From: Nymphaea colorata
Taxonomy: Eukaryota > Streptophyta > Magnoliopsida > Nymphaeales > Nymphaeaceae
DNA length: 64,000 nucleotides
Assembly: GCF_008831285.2 (NCBI RefSeq)
Contig: NC_045149.1
Coordinates: 7,032,417-7,096,416 of the forward strand
Reading direction: 5' to 3'
In this document: positions 31,901-45,380 of the stretch, one piece after another
Layout of the letters: each line of letters begins with the position of its first letter
How positions within the stretch are numbered: the stretch's first letter is position 1
Program-made: the position numbers and the translations under genes
The notes under the pieces: generated by a model
Database searches by the model: none
What the model was told of the DNA's origin: nothing
What the model saw: the letters and a program-made list of their open reading frames with translations, nothing else

Positions 31901-34900
31901 GCCAAACGACATACTTCTTCACACTGGAATACACACATTTGATTAGTGTACCGACCACCACAACAGTAATCAACTGTCTCAGAAAGAAAATATAGAAGGC
32001 ACCAACTGTAAACACAGAAAATAAACATTTGATGGATTTAACAAATAAACACCATTGGAATGTGAATGAAAATATAGTGCAACATAGCTTCAACAACAAA
32101 AATACTAAAAACACCTGTTGCATGGTTAACTTGAATTCTTAGTACAAGAAGATAACGGCCCATTTTTTTCAGCTCCCAACCAAGTAAAGGACAGTGATCA
32201 CTCGAATACTGTTTTAGACAAGTTCCCCAAAAAGGGTTCCCTTGTAAAATGAAGGACTGCATATTAAGTCCAACTCAGTGCAGAAACAATTTCCTATTTG
32301 AATGCCATAAAATATAGCCAAGTTATCCACAGGATACAATTGTCCATAAGTATTATTGAGTTTTTCTTAATTTGGAACACCTGATTTATCTTGAAAATAT
32401 AAAAACAGACAATTTGTGTTAGCACAAGCATGTACAATTCCACAGTACTGTGCAGAAGTTGTGGCTGAGAAGGATCAGTAGTTAACAACTGGTTCTAAAG
32501 ATTCTGTGGTCCTGCATAAGCATGTAACTTTTTCAGATATATTCAGCTGTTGATAACTCCATTTTTGGAGATGGGCCAGCTTCTCTACAAAAATCATTGT
32601 TGATCTACTTAATATTGCTTGATCTGAGACCCATGTCAATCTAGTTAATAATCCAACTTTAAGCACATGTTTGGATTTAACCATGATGAGAAGGCATGCT
32701 CACGAAGCTGGCACAATCCAGCTTCCCAGCATAACTTTTCCTTGAATAGAAACTTGGTTGTTTTAGAAAGCAAAAAATTTAACAAATTTAGGACATGCTT
32801 CATGATCCTGAATCTGTTGTGATTGTTAATTTAGTCAAGTATATCTAGTCTTAACATGGTACAACAAAATCACAGTAGTAATAGCAATGCTTATATGGTC
32901 ACACAAAAGCATAATGTAGAAGCACAATGAACATCAAAATGAATGAACACTGGAAGAGTAAAAAACACCAGGATCAGTTCAAATTTGCTTAAAACAGCTA
33001 AAGCATTCTCATAAACTAACATTGACTGAGAACATCGTGGCTTCTGCATCTCTTAGTCAAGTAGCATCTTCCATTTAAAAACAACAAGATTGAAAGATAC
33101 AGTGGGTACATCGAATAACAATCTGTAAAACTAAAACTAGATTACAACCAGCATTAAGCAGAAGATGAGCATTTAAAAGAACAGAGTTACAGCTTCTGAA
33201 ATGTCAGACATGAGATGAACCAAACCCTTCACATACCACATTTGTTCTGGTATTCTTGCTAAAGAATCTCAACTACAAATCCAAATACCGCAAGCTTAAT
33301 GAAGCAGTTGCTACACTTCGAATCAACAAACACCATTAGAATAATGGACGCTGTTAACTTAGCAAACTTGTTTCAAACACCAAGTGGATAGAACATCTAC
33401 AATGTTGCGGAGTCAATATGTAGAGTTCATAAGAGAACAAGCTGTACTGCAGTGTTGGTTTAAATCAGGCACAAGAGATCTTTCAAATGAAAGCCATAAG
33501 TCGATGACTTGATTGACCACCAGGTTCTTGCCAAGGATGAGAGGAACAATGAAGTAAACCAGGAAAGAACCTAACTAAATTCAGGACTTAAGTCTAAAAC
33601 CACCCGCTACCACTACTTGAGAAGGGCCTTTCAGCAGGGCTTGATTCGAACCCTAAAAAACTATCCGTATAAAGCTTGAGACTTTGGTCTCAGCATTTAT
33701 CTATTGCATATAAGGGCAGTCTTGCAAGTTTTTTTCCTTTTTTTTGGGTCTTTGTTTCCCCTAGTCGCTCAGCTGTTCTATCTTGAGAACATGCATTTTG
33801 TCAACATTTAGGATCTGTAAACCACCCTTGCCTAAAACGGTGTGCCACTCAATGCTGAATTCTCAATGCATCCAACAGCTAATGGCTGTGCACAACCTCA
33901 CCTCGGGTCAATAATGATAGCAAATGGGTTTACTTTAATTACGTTCCAAATTCAGTAAACCATATTTGCATTTAAACCAATATTATCGATATAAGCATGT
34001 GCATAAACACAGAAAAAAATTATGGCCAAGATATTCTGCATAGATTAACAAACGTGCATAGAGAAACCTCTTCACCAAAAGCCCATGGCTCATGATCAAC
34101 TGTTCCAGTCTCTGAATGTCCACGACAGAATGGAAACATGGCACCCACTCCCATCCATCTACCAAAAAGCCTCGGGGTTGCATTCCCAGCAAAGCCACCA
34201 ATGTCTGGCCCTGATAATGGTTGTCCACTAAGCCCCTACATAAGACAAGGAATATTATACAACACTAAACAGCACTACAAGGAATAGAGAAAACGAACAA
34301 TTTCAACAAACCAGCACAGAGAAAAAAACAACGAATTAAAAATTCTATGACAAGCATGGGAAAGATCTCAGCACTAGAGTGCCAAGAAATGAGAGAAAAG
34401 ACAAAATGAGCAATAAAGCAAAGATTATGCTGCAAAAAAAAAAGTGATGTTGACATGCAGATTAAAAATTAAGGCTGTCAAAAACAATTGTTATGGAATC
34501 TTAGGATCCTTCCTAGGTGTTTGTCACACCTCACAAGGATACTGGAATAATCATGGCCTAAACATAGACACGCGACTTTTTTTTTCCAACAATGTATGTG
34601 TGTTTTTATGTGAATTAACGAGGTAAATCACTACTGTTCCTGAATTTCTCGTAAAGATTGTATGGTTGCATCCTGCAGCTCCTTGTTCAATGTCATAACA
34701 CTGGAAGCAAGTATCCATTTTTTTCAACAAAATGAATAGACAATGACCATAAGTGGGTTGATAGTGTTAGAGAAACCAGAAATCTTCTTTTACTGTAGGC
34801 AGAGAACCAGCTATTAAATTTCAGGAATTTCTCCACTACTGCAACAGGTGGTTGGCTGGCCCAAAGTTTGCATCATTTCTGACACATTATTGATGCAAAC

Positions 34901-37900
34901 GTAATGGAGACAAGAAAATGGAGACTACTGAATGGCAGACCTAACTATGGCAACTGAAATTGAGTAGCCACATTTCACATTTCAGGCAAACTTTCAAAGT
35001 AAAAGCTTAGCTTCTGTGTTATTTTGTCAAATTATGGTAGAGTTCAAACAATAATATATCATAATACTGCAACAGACCTTTTAAGTTTTAACTGATTAGT
35101 TCATAGAAATAATAAGACAAGTGATTCTAGGATAGGCTTCTTCTCAGGAACGCCTTTTCTGTCAAGTCAACATATTCATAAGGACTCATGAAAGTATGTA
35201 CTAAAAAAAAAATCGCTATTTCAACAAGAAAGGACTTGTCGATAGAATATAATGCAAAAGTATAAAATTTTACTTACCAGGGAAAGTACCATAGGTATAC
35301 TCATATGCAAATGCTCCCACGTTGACAGATTATCTCCGGTCCATGTTGCAGCATACCTTTGGCTTCCAATATAACCAGCTCTTGTGAGAACAAAAGGGCG
35401 TACCTTTTCAGCAGCCAACTTCATCCCCTCAAATGTAGACCGTGCCATCAGCATCCCATAAACCTAGAAAAGGCTTGCTTGTCAATACAGAGAAATAAAG
35501 AAGGAAAATTTTCATGAAATTAGAATTGGATCATTATCATGCAAGCATTAGAAATCAAACAAAAATTATGATAAATGCTGAATAGGTGCTGAAAAATATA
35601 AAGAGAATGTCAATGAAATACTAGGAGTTAGACAGAATAGTTTCAGTTTCACATGTTCAATCGGACTTATAGAAAAGTAGAAGGTATTCCAGCTAAAGTA
35701 CAAAGCGGACGGCTCATGCTATTACAGAATTTTACATTATGATAATATGAATGGTTCTGGCATCCACCAAGCTCACTATCCCCTCTGTGGATGTTGCTTT
35801 CTGGCATTGTTTTGGTCACAACCTGAAGGAAAAGAAAAATCAAATTGATGTGAAGTCTTGCAAAGAGAAAATGGAGAGAAATGACACAACTCCAGAACTT
35901 AGAGATCCTTATTGCCTTAAAGATAGCAGGTTCGTTCATATCATTCCAGATACCATCCACACCATTGGACATAAAATCTTTAACCAATTTTGCCCACCAT
36001 AGACGAGCTTTTTGTTGTGTGAAATCAGGAAAAACGCAAGGACCAGGCCACACCTCCCCTAAGAAAATCATGAGAAAAAACAATTTGAAAATAGAACAGC
36101 AGCAAACGTTATAAACCACTGCAAGGGTCCATTCTAGCCACACAAAATTACCAATATATGGTGTCCGATCTGCTCGTTGGATCCAGATGTCACTATCAGA
36201 GCCACTGTCATAAACAAAGTAACCTTCCTCATATTTAATCCCCGGATCAAGCATCCAGATAGCTTTGAAGCCATTCTTATGAAGATTATCCACCAAAGAT
36301 TTTGGATTGCCAAAACGATCCTGATGAAACAATTGGAAAATACAAGCATTTAGGAGTATCTCCCAAGAGTTCCTTTAGAACTATTACATGAAGCTTTCAT
36401 GGTGTGGCTGAAAGTGAAACTCCAACTAAGATATTCAGTTGCATAAGGTAATATGTCATTGCAAATAAATAAAGCACTAGAACAAGTAAATTTTTGGAGA
36501 AAAGAAATGCAGTGAGACATTTACAAGCAACACATTTAAGTTAAATAAAAAAATAAATAGCCAAAAGGTGTGGATTCTCCAAAAGGAAAGGCGAATCCAT
36601 CAGAACAACATTTGAGGGAAAATGAATGAATGATTATTCCAGTTTACTTGTTTGGAATTAGTGATGCCGAACACTTAGAAATGACTTCTTCTAGCACATT
36701 CCACACAATTTGTTCTTGTGCGTACTAAAAGGATGTTTCATATCGACCAACAAATAAATCTCTGGAATATTAGTAGAAATAAAATTTTAAGAGAGAAAAA
36801 ATGTTGTTTCTTCATTAAATCTGATGAATTGATGCCTATGTATCCAACAATGAATATCAAACCAGTATCTGCCATTTCTGGTTTACAAATGCACAGGCTG
36901 AACTGTTGAAGGAAAAGTTGTTTGAAAAACTTTCAGGATGATAACATACTTGGTTGAAGGTAAAACATCGAAAACCATCCATATAGTCGATGTCCATCCA
37001 CACAACATCACAAGGGATATGCTTCTCGCGAAATGTTTTAGCTACCTGTTCAAACCATAATAAGAAGAGTGAACATGTAAGTTTTCAGCAAACAGATTGA
37101 AGGAAATCCACCAATCTGAGAACCAGTATATTCATATGGAATGATACCAGTGGCAATCTGAAGTAGTGAAACAAATTGTTTCAGACAGCATGCGGTGTTC
37201 TTAAAAATTGACGTACATGGCTCACATAATCAGATGTAATGAGAAAAAATGGAAACTATGGCCTACCTTAAGAACCTTTTCGTCCGAGTCATAACTCCAA
37301 CGACATTGGTGATAACCTAGAGACCATTTTGGAGGCATGAACACAGTTCCTGTAAAATGAGCAGAAAGCTTAAATGGAAAAGTGGCATAAAAATTTTGAA
37401 AGTAGGGGGTGATTTCGATCAGATGATCTCAGATGTGAATTTGTTTCATTATTGAACAGAGAGCAGTCAGCATTAACTTTAGCCAGCCCATCAGTTTCAC
37501 CCATTATGTGAGGTTTCAAGCCAATCCAAATATGGAACCATCTATACACATCAAAAAGGACATGGTAAAGCTCCCCAGAAGGTGGAGTTACAACTAGCTG
37601 AAGACATACTCAGAGTACCCAGAGAGATCACCATCCAGGTTACTAGTTAAATTACCAAAGACTGACTTGAAAAATGACAAACTAACCACATTTTAACGAA
37701 GAAATGTTATATGGAAACAAACTAATAAAGTAATCTTGTAGATATTAATGGTATTTCAAACCTTCCTCTGGTCCTCTGTGGGAATAATTAAACTCATTTA
37801 ATGCAAGGTAATATTCTGGTACAATTATAATCAGAATCTGACGAATATTTCATTAGGTCAGATGAATCATGACTAGTAATTTGAGGAATAACCACTAAAG

Positions 37901-40724
37901 ATTAAACTTTCGAGGTTTACCTATTGCATGAGATAGAGATGCCAAAACTTCAGAAGGAGAAGGAAATGGGCCAAATGTCAAAACAGGATACACTGAAGGA
38001 GCTACGAATCTTGCTGTTGACTCGTTCCTCAAGTCAATCTGATAATAAAATTATTTGAAAAAATAATAATAATAAGCTGCATTAGAAGAGAAATGACTAA
38101 AATTGTGGATATGACACTGATATACAACCTTGAAAAGAAACAGAACTATAAAGAGACCTCACAGCGACGAGTTGTATCAGCTAAAATTCCAAAAGCTTCT
38201 CCATCTGGCAGAAGAGCAAGAACCCAAGGATGTGATTGGTACAATGAGGTAGTTCCAGGACCATAACCCCAAGCATCAGTGTTCCATGTAAAAACCTGGG
38301 GGAATCAGCTTGTTTAAGCAAAATATAATCAACAATTTCAAATGTAAAACTAAACAATATGGCCTCACTTACTCTTTTTCCAGTTCGTTCAAGTTGCCCA
38401 CCTACTTCGCCAGTTCCATAGAAAGAAGTTCCTAGGGGAAGCTGGAAGAAAACAAAGACAAATGAGTCCCACTAAATCATCCAAACACATAAAAGTAAAA
38501 CTACAAAATAAATAAATGCAATGGAACAATAGATGAAGTGATTTACTATGGAGGGACATTGTAAACCTTAATTGTGACAAACTGTTGACCATTTATGCAA
38601 CCACAAGAAGGAACATATTCAGGTCGCTTAAGTGTTGTAATAGCCATCTCTCTACTTTTTGGATTTGAAAACGAGAGACTTGGATATGACGCTGGCCTTG
38701 CATCCTCAGAACAATCAAATCTGAAAACTCCCTCCTCAATAACAGCCTGGAAAACCATCTTTCTAGGCTCACAGTCTGGAATAACGACAGTGCAATCCTG
38801 TTCTCCCATCCTTGACTTTAAGTAGTCCCTCTTTATATTTTTAACTCTATCCTTCCTGGTTTCCCAAAATTTGGTTCTGCATGCGAAAATTTACATTAGG
38901 ATCTTTCTTCATCTGTCATGCATCCTGTTGTTTGACATTTGGTGACATATTAGTACAGTTATAACTTGAAAAAAGTGTGAATCTATAATAATAGAAACAA
39001 AAGTATAGTAATAAATGAACTATTACGTTAATATGTTATTAAAATCATGGTCTGCTATACAGAGGAAACATCACAAAAAAAAGACACTATTGGTTTTAAT
39101 AACACTCCCACACTTTGCAATGTTCCCAGTTTATGGTTAATGTGTTGGAAGGATCGTGGTGTGCTCCATCTATCAAATATCTCAGAAAGACAGCTTTTCG
39201 TTATTATAGTAATAGCCTTTGATAATGATACCATGAATTTGCAACATCTTTAACATCCATGTGCAACATTTATGGGGGTGGAGCCAGACACTTTTAATTG
39301 GGGGAGCCAAACAGTATTTTCAAACTTTTTACAAGGGTCAAATAATATTTTTCAAAACCTTTATGGGCCAAATTGAAATTTTTCAAAATTATAAGAAGTA
39401 ATTTTTCTTTCTTTTCAAAATCTGAAGGGACAGGGGGTGTGGACCATCGCCAAAAAAATGCCTGTCTCTGTTCATTCAAGGAACTAAATCAGTCTTCACC
39501 TTCACGAAGTTTATTTCCAACTGCTAAGGCCTAAAACTTACATGCACCAATGGATAAGAATGCATAAGATGCCCATTTAACAGGAACCAATTAAAAAGAT
39601 GTTAGAAATTAGACCTGTTAGTAGTTGCACGATACCCTGAAATTTTTTCTTCAAAATGGCCCGTCCAGGGTTCACCTCTGAATACGATATTTTCAATGGT
39701 GGACCTTTTGAGGCCAACTCAACGACAAGGATGCGAATTCTCCCTGGTGAAATTCTTTCCCAATTTTCCAGTTCATTATACTTCAAAATTATTTTTTCTG
39801 AGGTGAAAACGATTCTACCCATCAACGACCACCTTATTGGAAAATGTACTTTCAATACCGGAAGATTTTTTTCAGAAGATATTTCACTAGCCGGGAATGG
39901 AGAACAGGTCCTCCAGCGGACCAGCGGACCTCTTTGAATGACCAATCAAGAAGTGTATGGTGCTGTGGGTGGTTCATATTCATACTCTCACCTACCGAGC
40001 GACCTGATCTGCGCTCACTAGCAGCAGAACACAGTTCATGAAAGTAATAAACATCCTAGTCCAGCAAAAAACAAGGCCAAAACATGAACCGAAAGCGCTG
40101 CTACACATTTTTCACGATACCAGATATCCGCATTTAATCAGAACGCTTTTCAGATTACCCAAAAAACCAAGTGCAATACAGAAAAAATAGACAAATAAGT
40201 TCAACTGGCCGTCGCAATCTTCAATACGGGACTAGTCAATCCTTCATTGGAAGTTCAACCGGCCGATGTCTGGACTACACGATCATATCTAAACCAGTCG
40301 AACCTCCAGAAACTGCACTTTCATATCTCCAGACACAGACAGTGAACAGAACATCCAAAATATACCAAAAAAAAAAAAAAACAATGGACTACTTCAAGAT
40401 ACAAACACAGACGACGACCCGTTAACCTCCCAAACACGGTAACTCGAGATGAACGTGAAATCAAAAAGCACCTTGCCTTACTCGAATCCATTCTGACCAG
40501 AACAGAAACTAGAAATCAAGAGAAAAATAAAGGATCGCGTTTACGACTGAAGTTCCTAACCTGAAAGGCGGATACGGATGCAATCGGCGACCGAAGAAGC
40601 CGATGGAGTTCCGGGAAAAGGAGGAAGAAGAAGAAGCACCTGATCTTGGCGGCTTAGAGTGAGGAGTCTGAGTGACGAACACGACGGCTCCACCACTGAG
40701 CGAGTGCAATTTAAGGACGCCCAT
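25966..40724 (-). CDS. HGL1: GH31 alpha-glucosidase, heteroglycan glucosidase type
   Basis: Twenty-three exons: 40724-40561, 38876-38567, 38441-38373, 38295-38158, 38038-37921, 37349-37267, 37045-36950, 36320-36152, 36058-35916, 35822-35736, 35463-35278, 34235-34068, 31923-31803, 31711-31642, 31388-31301, 31219-31099, 30794-30601, 30506-30398, 29809-29657, 28748-28646, 27442-27269, 27172-27027, 26156-25966. They join in phase to 3201 nt, 1066 aa. Family 31 glycosidases release alpha-glucose from glucans; the close match remembered is Arabidopsis HGL1 (At3g23640), linked to heteroglycan turnover. GIWNDMNEP carries the nucleophile Asp 422; TWTGDN carries the acid/base Asp 503; GVGAMFPFCRGH and DLPVLYLQGGS are family blocks. 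The Ser/Arg-rich first 54 residues look like a transit peptide, but exon 1 rests only on phase and splice signals; a start at Met in exon 2 (38809) is the alternative. Introns 9 and 13 have GC-AG borders. Confidence 0.9.
39577..39945. other. Unexplained stretch open on both strands inside GH31 intron 1
   Basis: Within the 1.7-kb first intron, a segment of about 370 bp has less AT than its surroundings and is open for 122 codons on the minus strand and 94 on the plus strand (39656-39937). Neither translation matches a family I recognise. It may be a miniature transposon or a decayed exon. Confidence 0.3.
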
Positions 40725-40854
40725 CACCCCTCGCTCTCTCTCTATTTCTGTGCCCCCACTGTCCTTTCTTTATCCTTTTTCCCATCCCCTCCTTTGTTCC
40801 TTCGCGCCGGTTTTGAGGCGACGACAGTGGCGGGCGGAAACAAATGGCCGTGGA

Positions 40855-40860
40855 CACGTG
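40855..40860. promoter_or_regulatory. G-box CACGTG upstream of GH31
   Basis: GGACACGTGGCC lies 131 nt upstream of the GH31 start. CACGTG with these flanks is the classical bHLH/bZIP G-box of light- and ABA-responsive plant promoters. The surrounding 200 bases are GC-rich and promoter-like; no clear TATA box was found. Confidence 0.4.
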
Positions 40861-41264
40861 GCCAGCTATTATTGGCCACTGTCGAAAAGCGTTTCTACCC
40901 CTTTCCGGACGTCAGCAGAACGTGGGGTCCAATAGCGCGGCCCCACCAACCTCCTCTTCTCCGATATTTTCAGCCCACGTTTTCATCTGGCTGCTTTTGC
41001 TGTGGGGCCCAACGATAGGTCGAGGACTTTTTCGTCAATCGAAATTTTGCAAATAAACGACCCAAAAACAAGCCGCCGCTCCATTTAACGGCTTGCTCTG
41101 GGCTCCGTCCATCGAAATTTTGGTGTTGGCCTCATAAACTCGGTAGCCTCAATAACGTTTTTTTTTTCATATTTATTTTATTAGTTTATATATATATAAT
41201 ACTTTATTATGATTAATTATATTTATATATTATTTTATATTAAAAAATATTTTTTAAAATTAAT

Positions 41265-41770
41265 CAGATTAAGCTCGAGCTCGGGTTTGAATAATCAAGT
41301 CGAGCCCAAGCTCGAATTTCTGTGTGGTTCAATTTATATGTGAAGTACATAGCATATTTTAAAAATAAATCATCCTCAAAAGAGAGAGGATGGAGCTAGA
41401 AATCTCTTTTATAGAAGGTCAAATAGTATTTTCACAATTTGTATAGATGCAAACAAATAATTTTTATAATTTTTACATAAACCAACTTAAGCTTTTTCAA
41501 AAATATAAGCATAATTTTTTTTTTTTAATGTGATGGAGGGGAGGGCAGCCCTCCTTCCCTCTACAGTGATAAGAGAGACATACTTGTGTAAAGTCATATG
41601 TCAACGTTGGAAAATGCTTAGAAATTATAGCATTTTGTACACTTAAATTGTGCGACAAGTTAAACTTGACTCGTTTAACATTTCGAGTATACTTCGAGCT
41701 TGACTCGTTTATAAGCAAGTCGAGCTCGAGCCAACTTTAGCGAGTTCGAGTCACGCTCGACTCGTTGTGC
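41265..41770. repeat. Repeat bounded by GAGCTCGAG-rich ends
   Basis: The left part (41270-41335) contains AAGCTCGAGCTCGGG and GTCGAGCCCAAGCTCG. The right part (41690-41770) contains AAGTCGAGCTCGAGCC and TTCGAGTCACGCTCGACTCG. Related words occur at 15225-15310 and 43340-43640, so this is a dispersed transposon family of plant genomes; I cannot name it. Confidence 0.5.
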
Positions 41771-42112
41771 ATCCCAATCTATGGGGGTCTAAATTTAAAG
41801 GGAAACGAAAGGAATGGATTGTTAATATGGTCATTCGCACCTGAAAATTTCATTCCACTCAAAGTTCCAGTCGCTCCTCCTATGAGCTTGCACTTAACTT
41901 GCTGGTCCTAGGAAATATTTAGCATGATGCTAGAGAAGGAATGAAAGGAAACAATAGTACATGAACCAATTTATAATATTGTACCTTACAAAATAGGAAC
42001 CATAAGGACTAAGGGGGAATAGAGAACAGGAAGGTAAGAGAGAATGAGCACGAAAAGTATGAGATACAAAAGAAATTTGGATGGGTTTATGGGCAGAGGG
42101 GAGGGGATAGGT

Positions 42113-42447
42113 TAGGGATGTCAACAAATCGGATTTGGATGGGATATACTCTTAAATTATATCATTTTTTCGGATATTCACATATTCATATTCGAGTTTA
42201 GAATCAAATACAAAAAAAGAAAAGCCATATTCGAATCCGAATCTGAAATCTTATTTTATAATATGGATCCGAATCTGAATTTTGAATCAGATTCTACCAA
42301 TTGTCAAAATATAATAGCATTAGATATAAGAAATTTGTCTAGAAATAAATTCAATCTGAATCCGATCAAGTATCTATGTATATTTGAAAACGAATCCGAT
42401 CCGATTTCTTAATCGGATATTAAATTTTTTTCTATATCTGATTTTTA
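42113..42447. mobile_element. Truncated relative of the hAT-type miniature
   Basis: Starts TAGGGATGTC like the element at 17943 and follows the same order of words (CGGATATTCACATATTCA, CCGAATCTGAA, CCAATTG, AATCTGAATCCGATCA, TTTCTTAATCGGATA). The right terminal inverted repeat is missing, so it is an old truncated copy. Confidence 0.7.
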
Positions 42448-42855
42448 AAAATTTATTCACAAATTTCAAAAATTTAAGTTTAAAGTATATAAAAATTTGA
42501 AAACTTTCATTTTAGCTCTTGTAATGAGAAATTCTTAGGTCTGCTCCTACTTCGTTGAAGGGATTGATCATCGTCTCCCGAGACATTATGAGGAAAAGAA
42601 GGACTGCCAACTTGAGCAATAAGGCTTTTAATTCAAGGGGTGGGCATTCATCATCGATGCTCAAAATAATCATTCTCTTTGTCTATAAGAAACATCGCTT
42701 TATTTCCTCTACTGAGGATTTTATGACCTTGAGATTAAACCTATATACACAATTGCATAGCAGGGATTGTATTATCATGCTTTGATTCAAGTTGTCAATT
42801 AAAAATGTTGCTTTGATTGTATTAAAGTTACAAAACTACTTGGATATAGCTTCAT

Positions 42856-43240
42856 GGGGAGTAGCATAGCTAGTTGGTCTCATTGTTGCTTTGACGACAT
42901 GTCTTTCAGTTTGATTCTCGTGGTCGCTACTATTTAAAATTTTAAATAGTGGCATGCACGACACTCTCTTTCAGTTTGATTCTCGTGATCGCTACTATTT
43001 AAAACTTTAAATAGTGGCATGCACGACACTCGAGTTAAAAGGCGCATCGTAAAACCACAAAAGTCTCGAAGCGGCTCTGAATCATTGCAGGAGGTGACTT
43101 AGCCTCTCATGAACCACCCAACAAAGTTCGACCTAGGGTCCAACCACATGCAGTGTGCATGCTAGAACTCGAGTTGGTATCCTGAAGGCACCCAACTCGA
43201 GTTCATATGTTATGATCCCCTATCGCTAGAAGTCCAACCT
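42856..43240 (+). mobile_element. tRNA-derived SINE with internal duplication
   Basis: Begins GGGGAGTAGCATAGCTAGTTG, with A-box TAGCTAGTTGG, and has B-box-like CAGTTTGATTCTCG at about 42907 and again at about 42972. The body continues through AAACCACAAAAGTCTCGAAG to about 43240; no A tail is evident, so the 3' end is a guess. Confidence 0.5.
42902..43031. repeat. 65-bp tandem duplication
   Basis: 42902-42966 and 42967-43031 differ at only about two positions. Each unit carries the pol III B-box-like TTTGATTC and a palindrome CTATTTAAAATTTTAAATAG (perfect in the first unit). Confidence 0.88.
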
Positions 43241-43339
43241 TTGAGAAACGTGTTTTTCTTTAATTTATGATACATGGAAAAATAATTATCACATAATAAC
43301 TTTTATTTTGAGACTAGGAAATGATAGCCTTGAAGTAGT

Positions 43340-43640
43340 GTTGTATAACGGGTCGAGCCAACTCAAGCTCGAGTTGAACTCGGTCGGTTAAGCTTGAGCT
43401 GGAGCTGGAGCTTAACTGTAAACTTGAGCTTATAAATGAGTTGAGTTCAAATTACATAAACTCGGCTCGCTTAAACTTGAGTAAACTCGTTTAATTTAGG
43501 TTATCTTTTTTTTTTTCGTGTAATTTCTAAACTTGAAACCAAGAAAAGAGATCAAGCTAAGTGGAGAGTTGGTAAACAAGGTTAAACAAGTTGACTTTAT
43601 ACTGCTTGAACCGAGCAATATATGAGTCAAGTTGACTCTG
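43340..43640. repeat. Another CTCGAG-rich dispersed repeat
   Basis: Starts near TTGTATAACGGGTCGAGCC and ends near GACTCTGCTTGTGTACAGTC; the ends are weakly inverted. It shares AGCTCGAGTTGAACTCGG-type words with the repeat at 41265-41770. Confidence 0.45.
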
Positions 43641-45029
43641 CTTGTGTACAGTCCTACCCCATAAGTGTTACGGCTCTTAACAATGTGTTGAAATGTCAAA
43701 TGACCAAGATGTCCTTATTATTATTACCTCCAACAAGGGCAAAAGTGAAAATGGATGGAAACAAAGTTCCCCCCTCTTATGAGCATGTAAACACCTCATG
43801 TAAAGAAGCATTCAAATGTAAAAATATCTTACTTGAGCATATTTTTCATTTGTGACAACCAAAATTAAAATATCAATTTATCTAAAGTTTTCTTTTGGGC
43901 ATAAGGTTGGTCCAACCACTCATATCATTGTTCTTATACTTATAGGAAATTAAAATGTGGTACAAAGCTTTTACATCCAAAAAAGTAGCCATTATTTCAT
44001 GCGTCACTTACATAATTTGGCAGGAAAAAAAGAGTATCTGAAAAATAAATTCTTGGGCTTTCAATTTTTTTGTTTGTTTCCTCGTGTTTTTCCGCACCTT
44101 GTCAAAGCTTCATTTAATAAATGTTTTCTTGTCATTTTTTGGATTGTACAACTCGTCGTCGAGCATATAGTCCAACCGTACTAAGTCAAAAATATTTTTT
44201 AATATATTTTTATCCAAACACAATTTTTTTTAACTTATAATTAGCATAGTTACTAGTTAGAACCTTTCTACGTTATTTTTGCTGACAATTTTAATGAAAA
44301 GTCCGGCTACCAACTTTTTGTTAATTAAAGAGTTGGGCCTTCTGTTTGTGAATTTTCTTATGCTCAAGTCTATCTTATGACATATCCATTCCTTCATCGT
44401 AGTCATTGATAAATCTATTTCTCTTTTCATTTGGGCATATGAAATGAGTTATTAAATTTGCATTTACGGTTAATTTTAAAAATATTGAAAAACAAGTGTT
44501 GTTGTTGCCACTATTTGTAGAAATAAGCTAACAAAGTTGCATTTACAAGTAATTTTAAAAATATTGAAGAACAGTATACCATGATGGTTCCAAGATTTTG
44601 GTTTGCTTTGGTGGACTTATAGTACATGTTTCAACTCGCGTATTGCGTTTGCCACTATTTGTAGTTCAATAGTAACCATGTAATTCAAACCTTAGATTTC
44701 TTGAGTGTGATTCGTCTTGTTGCCCGGTTGTATTATACTTCATAAAACAAAATATTTCGGGTGAGTGGGAGAAAACCCCACTGCTCGGGTGTGAAGCCAT
44801 AGCTGCATCAAGACCTAGTTAAACTTACAATTGCAGTTGTTCCTTTTACAATGCAAAAGAATAACACTTACGAGAAACAAGGCTTTCACCAGTTTGTCAA
44901 TTCGACCAATTATATTATATCATTTAGAGCCTTTGATACAAAATATTGCAATGTAATTGAAAAAGAAGATGAGCCAAATAAATTTCAGTGGTTAAACATG
45001 GTTAAAATCAGTCACAAATAACATTTCAT

Positions 45030-45380
45030 GAGGTGTTTCTTGGGTATAATACGACGAACTTGAGAAAATCAAGAAAAATACAATAATTTTTTAATTTTTT
45101 TAAAAAAGTAAAAATGAAGACAAAATAAAATAAGTAAAAAACTAATAACAAACATCACAAGATAAGTAGATTTGCAACAAATAAAAAAATAGAACATGAA
45201 AAAAAGAAAAACTGTTTGGAATTAAAAAACTGAAAAAATGAAAAAAACGCAAAAAAACACGTTAAAAACGTGTATTTTTGTTTTTAACATTTAAAAAAAA
45301 AGCACGTTTTTAAAAATTTTTAAACAGTCATTTAACTTATCACATTTTTTTGTTTAAAAAAAAACGTGTTTTTGTGACTA
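45030..45380. repeat. Second copy of the A-rich repeat from PLP copy 2 intron 4
   Basis: Collinear with 9508-9765 but extended by extra inverted AAAAACGTG / CACGTTTTT words near 45260-45375, which could form hairpins. Confidence 0.6.

Noticed and set aside
37124..37168. Extra exon in GH31 between exons 6 and 7 (reads IATGIIPYEYTGSQ)
   Set aside because: An acceptor-like CAG precedes it, but joining exon 6 directly to exon 7 restores the family sequence without a gap, so this is intron.
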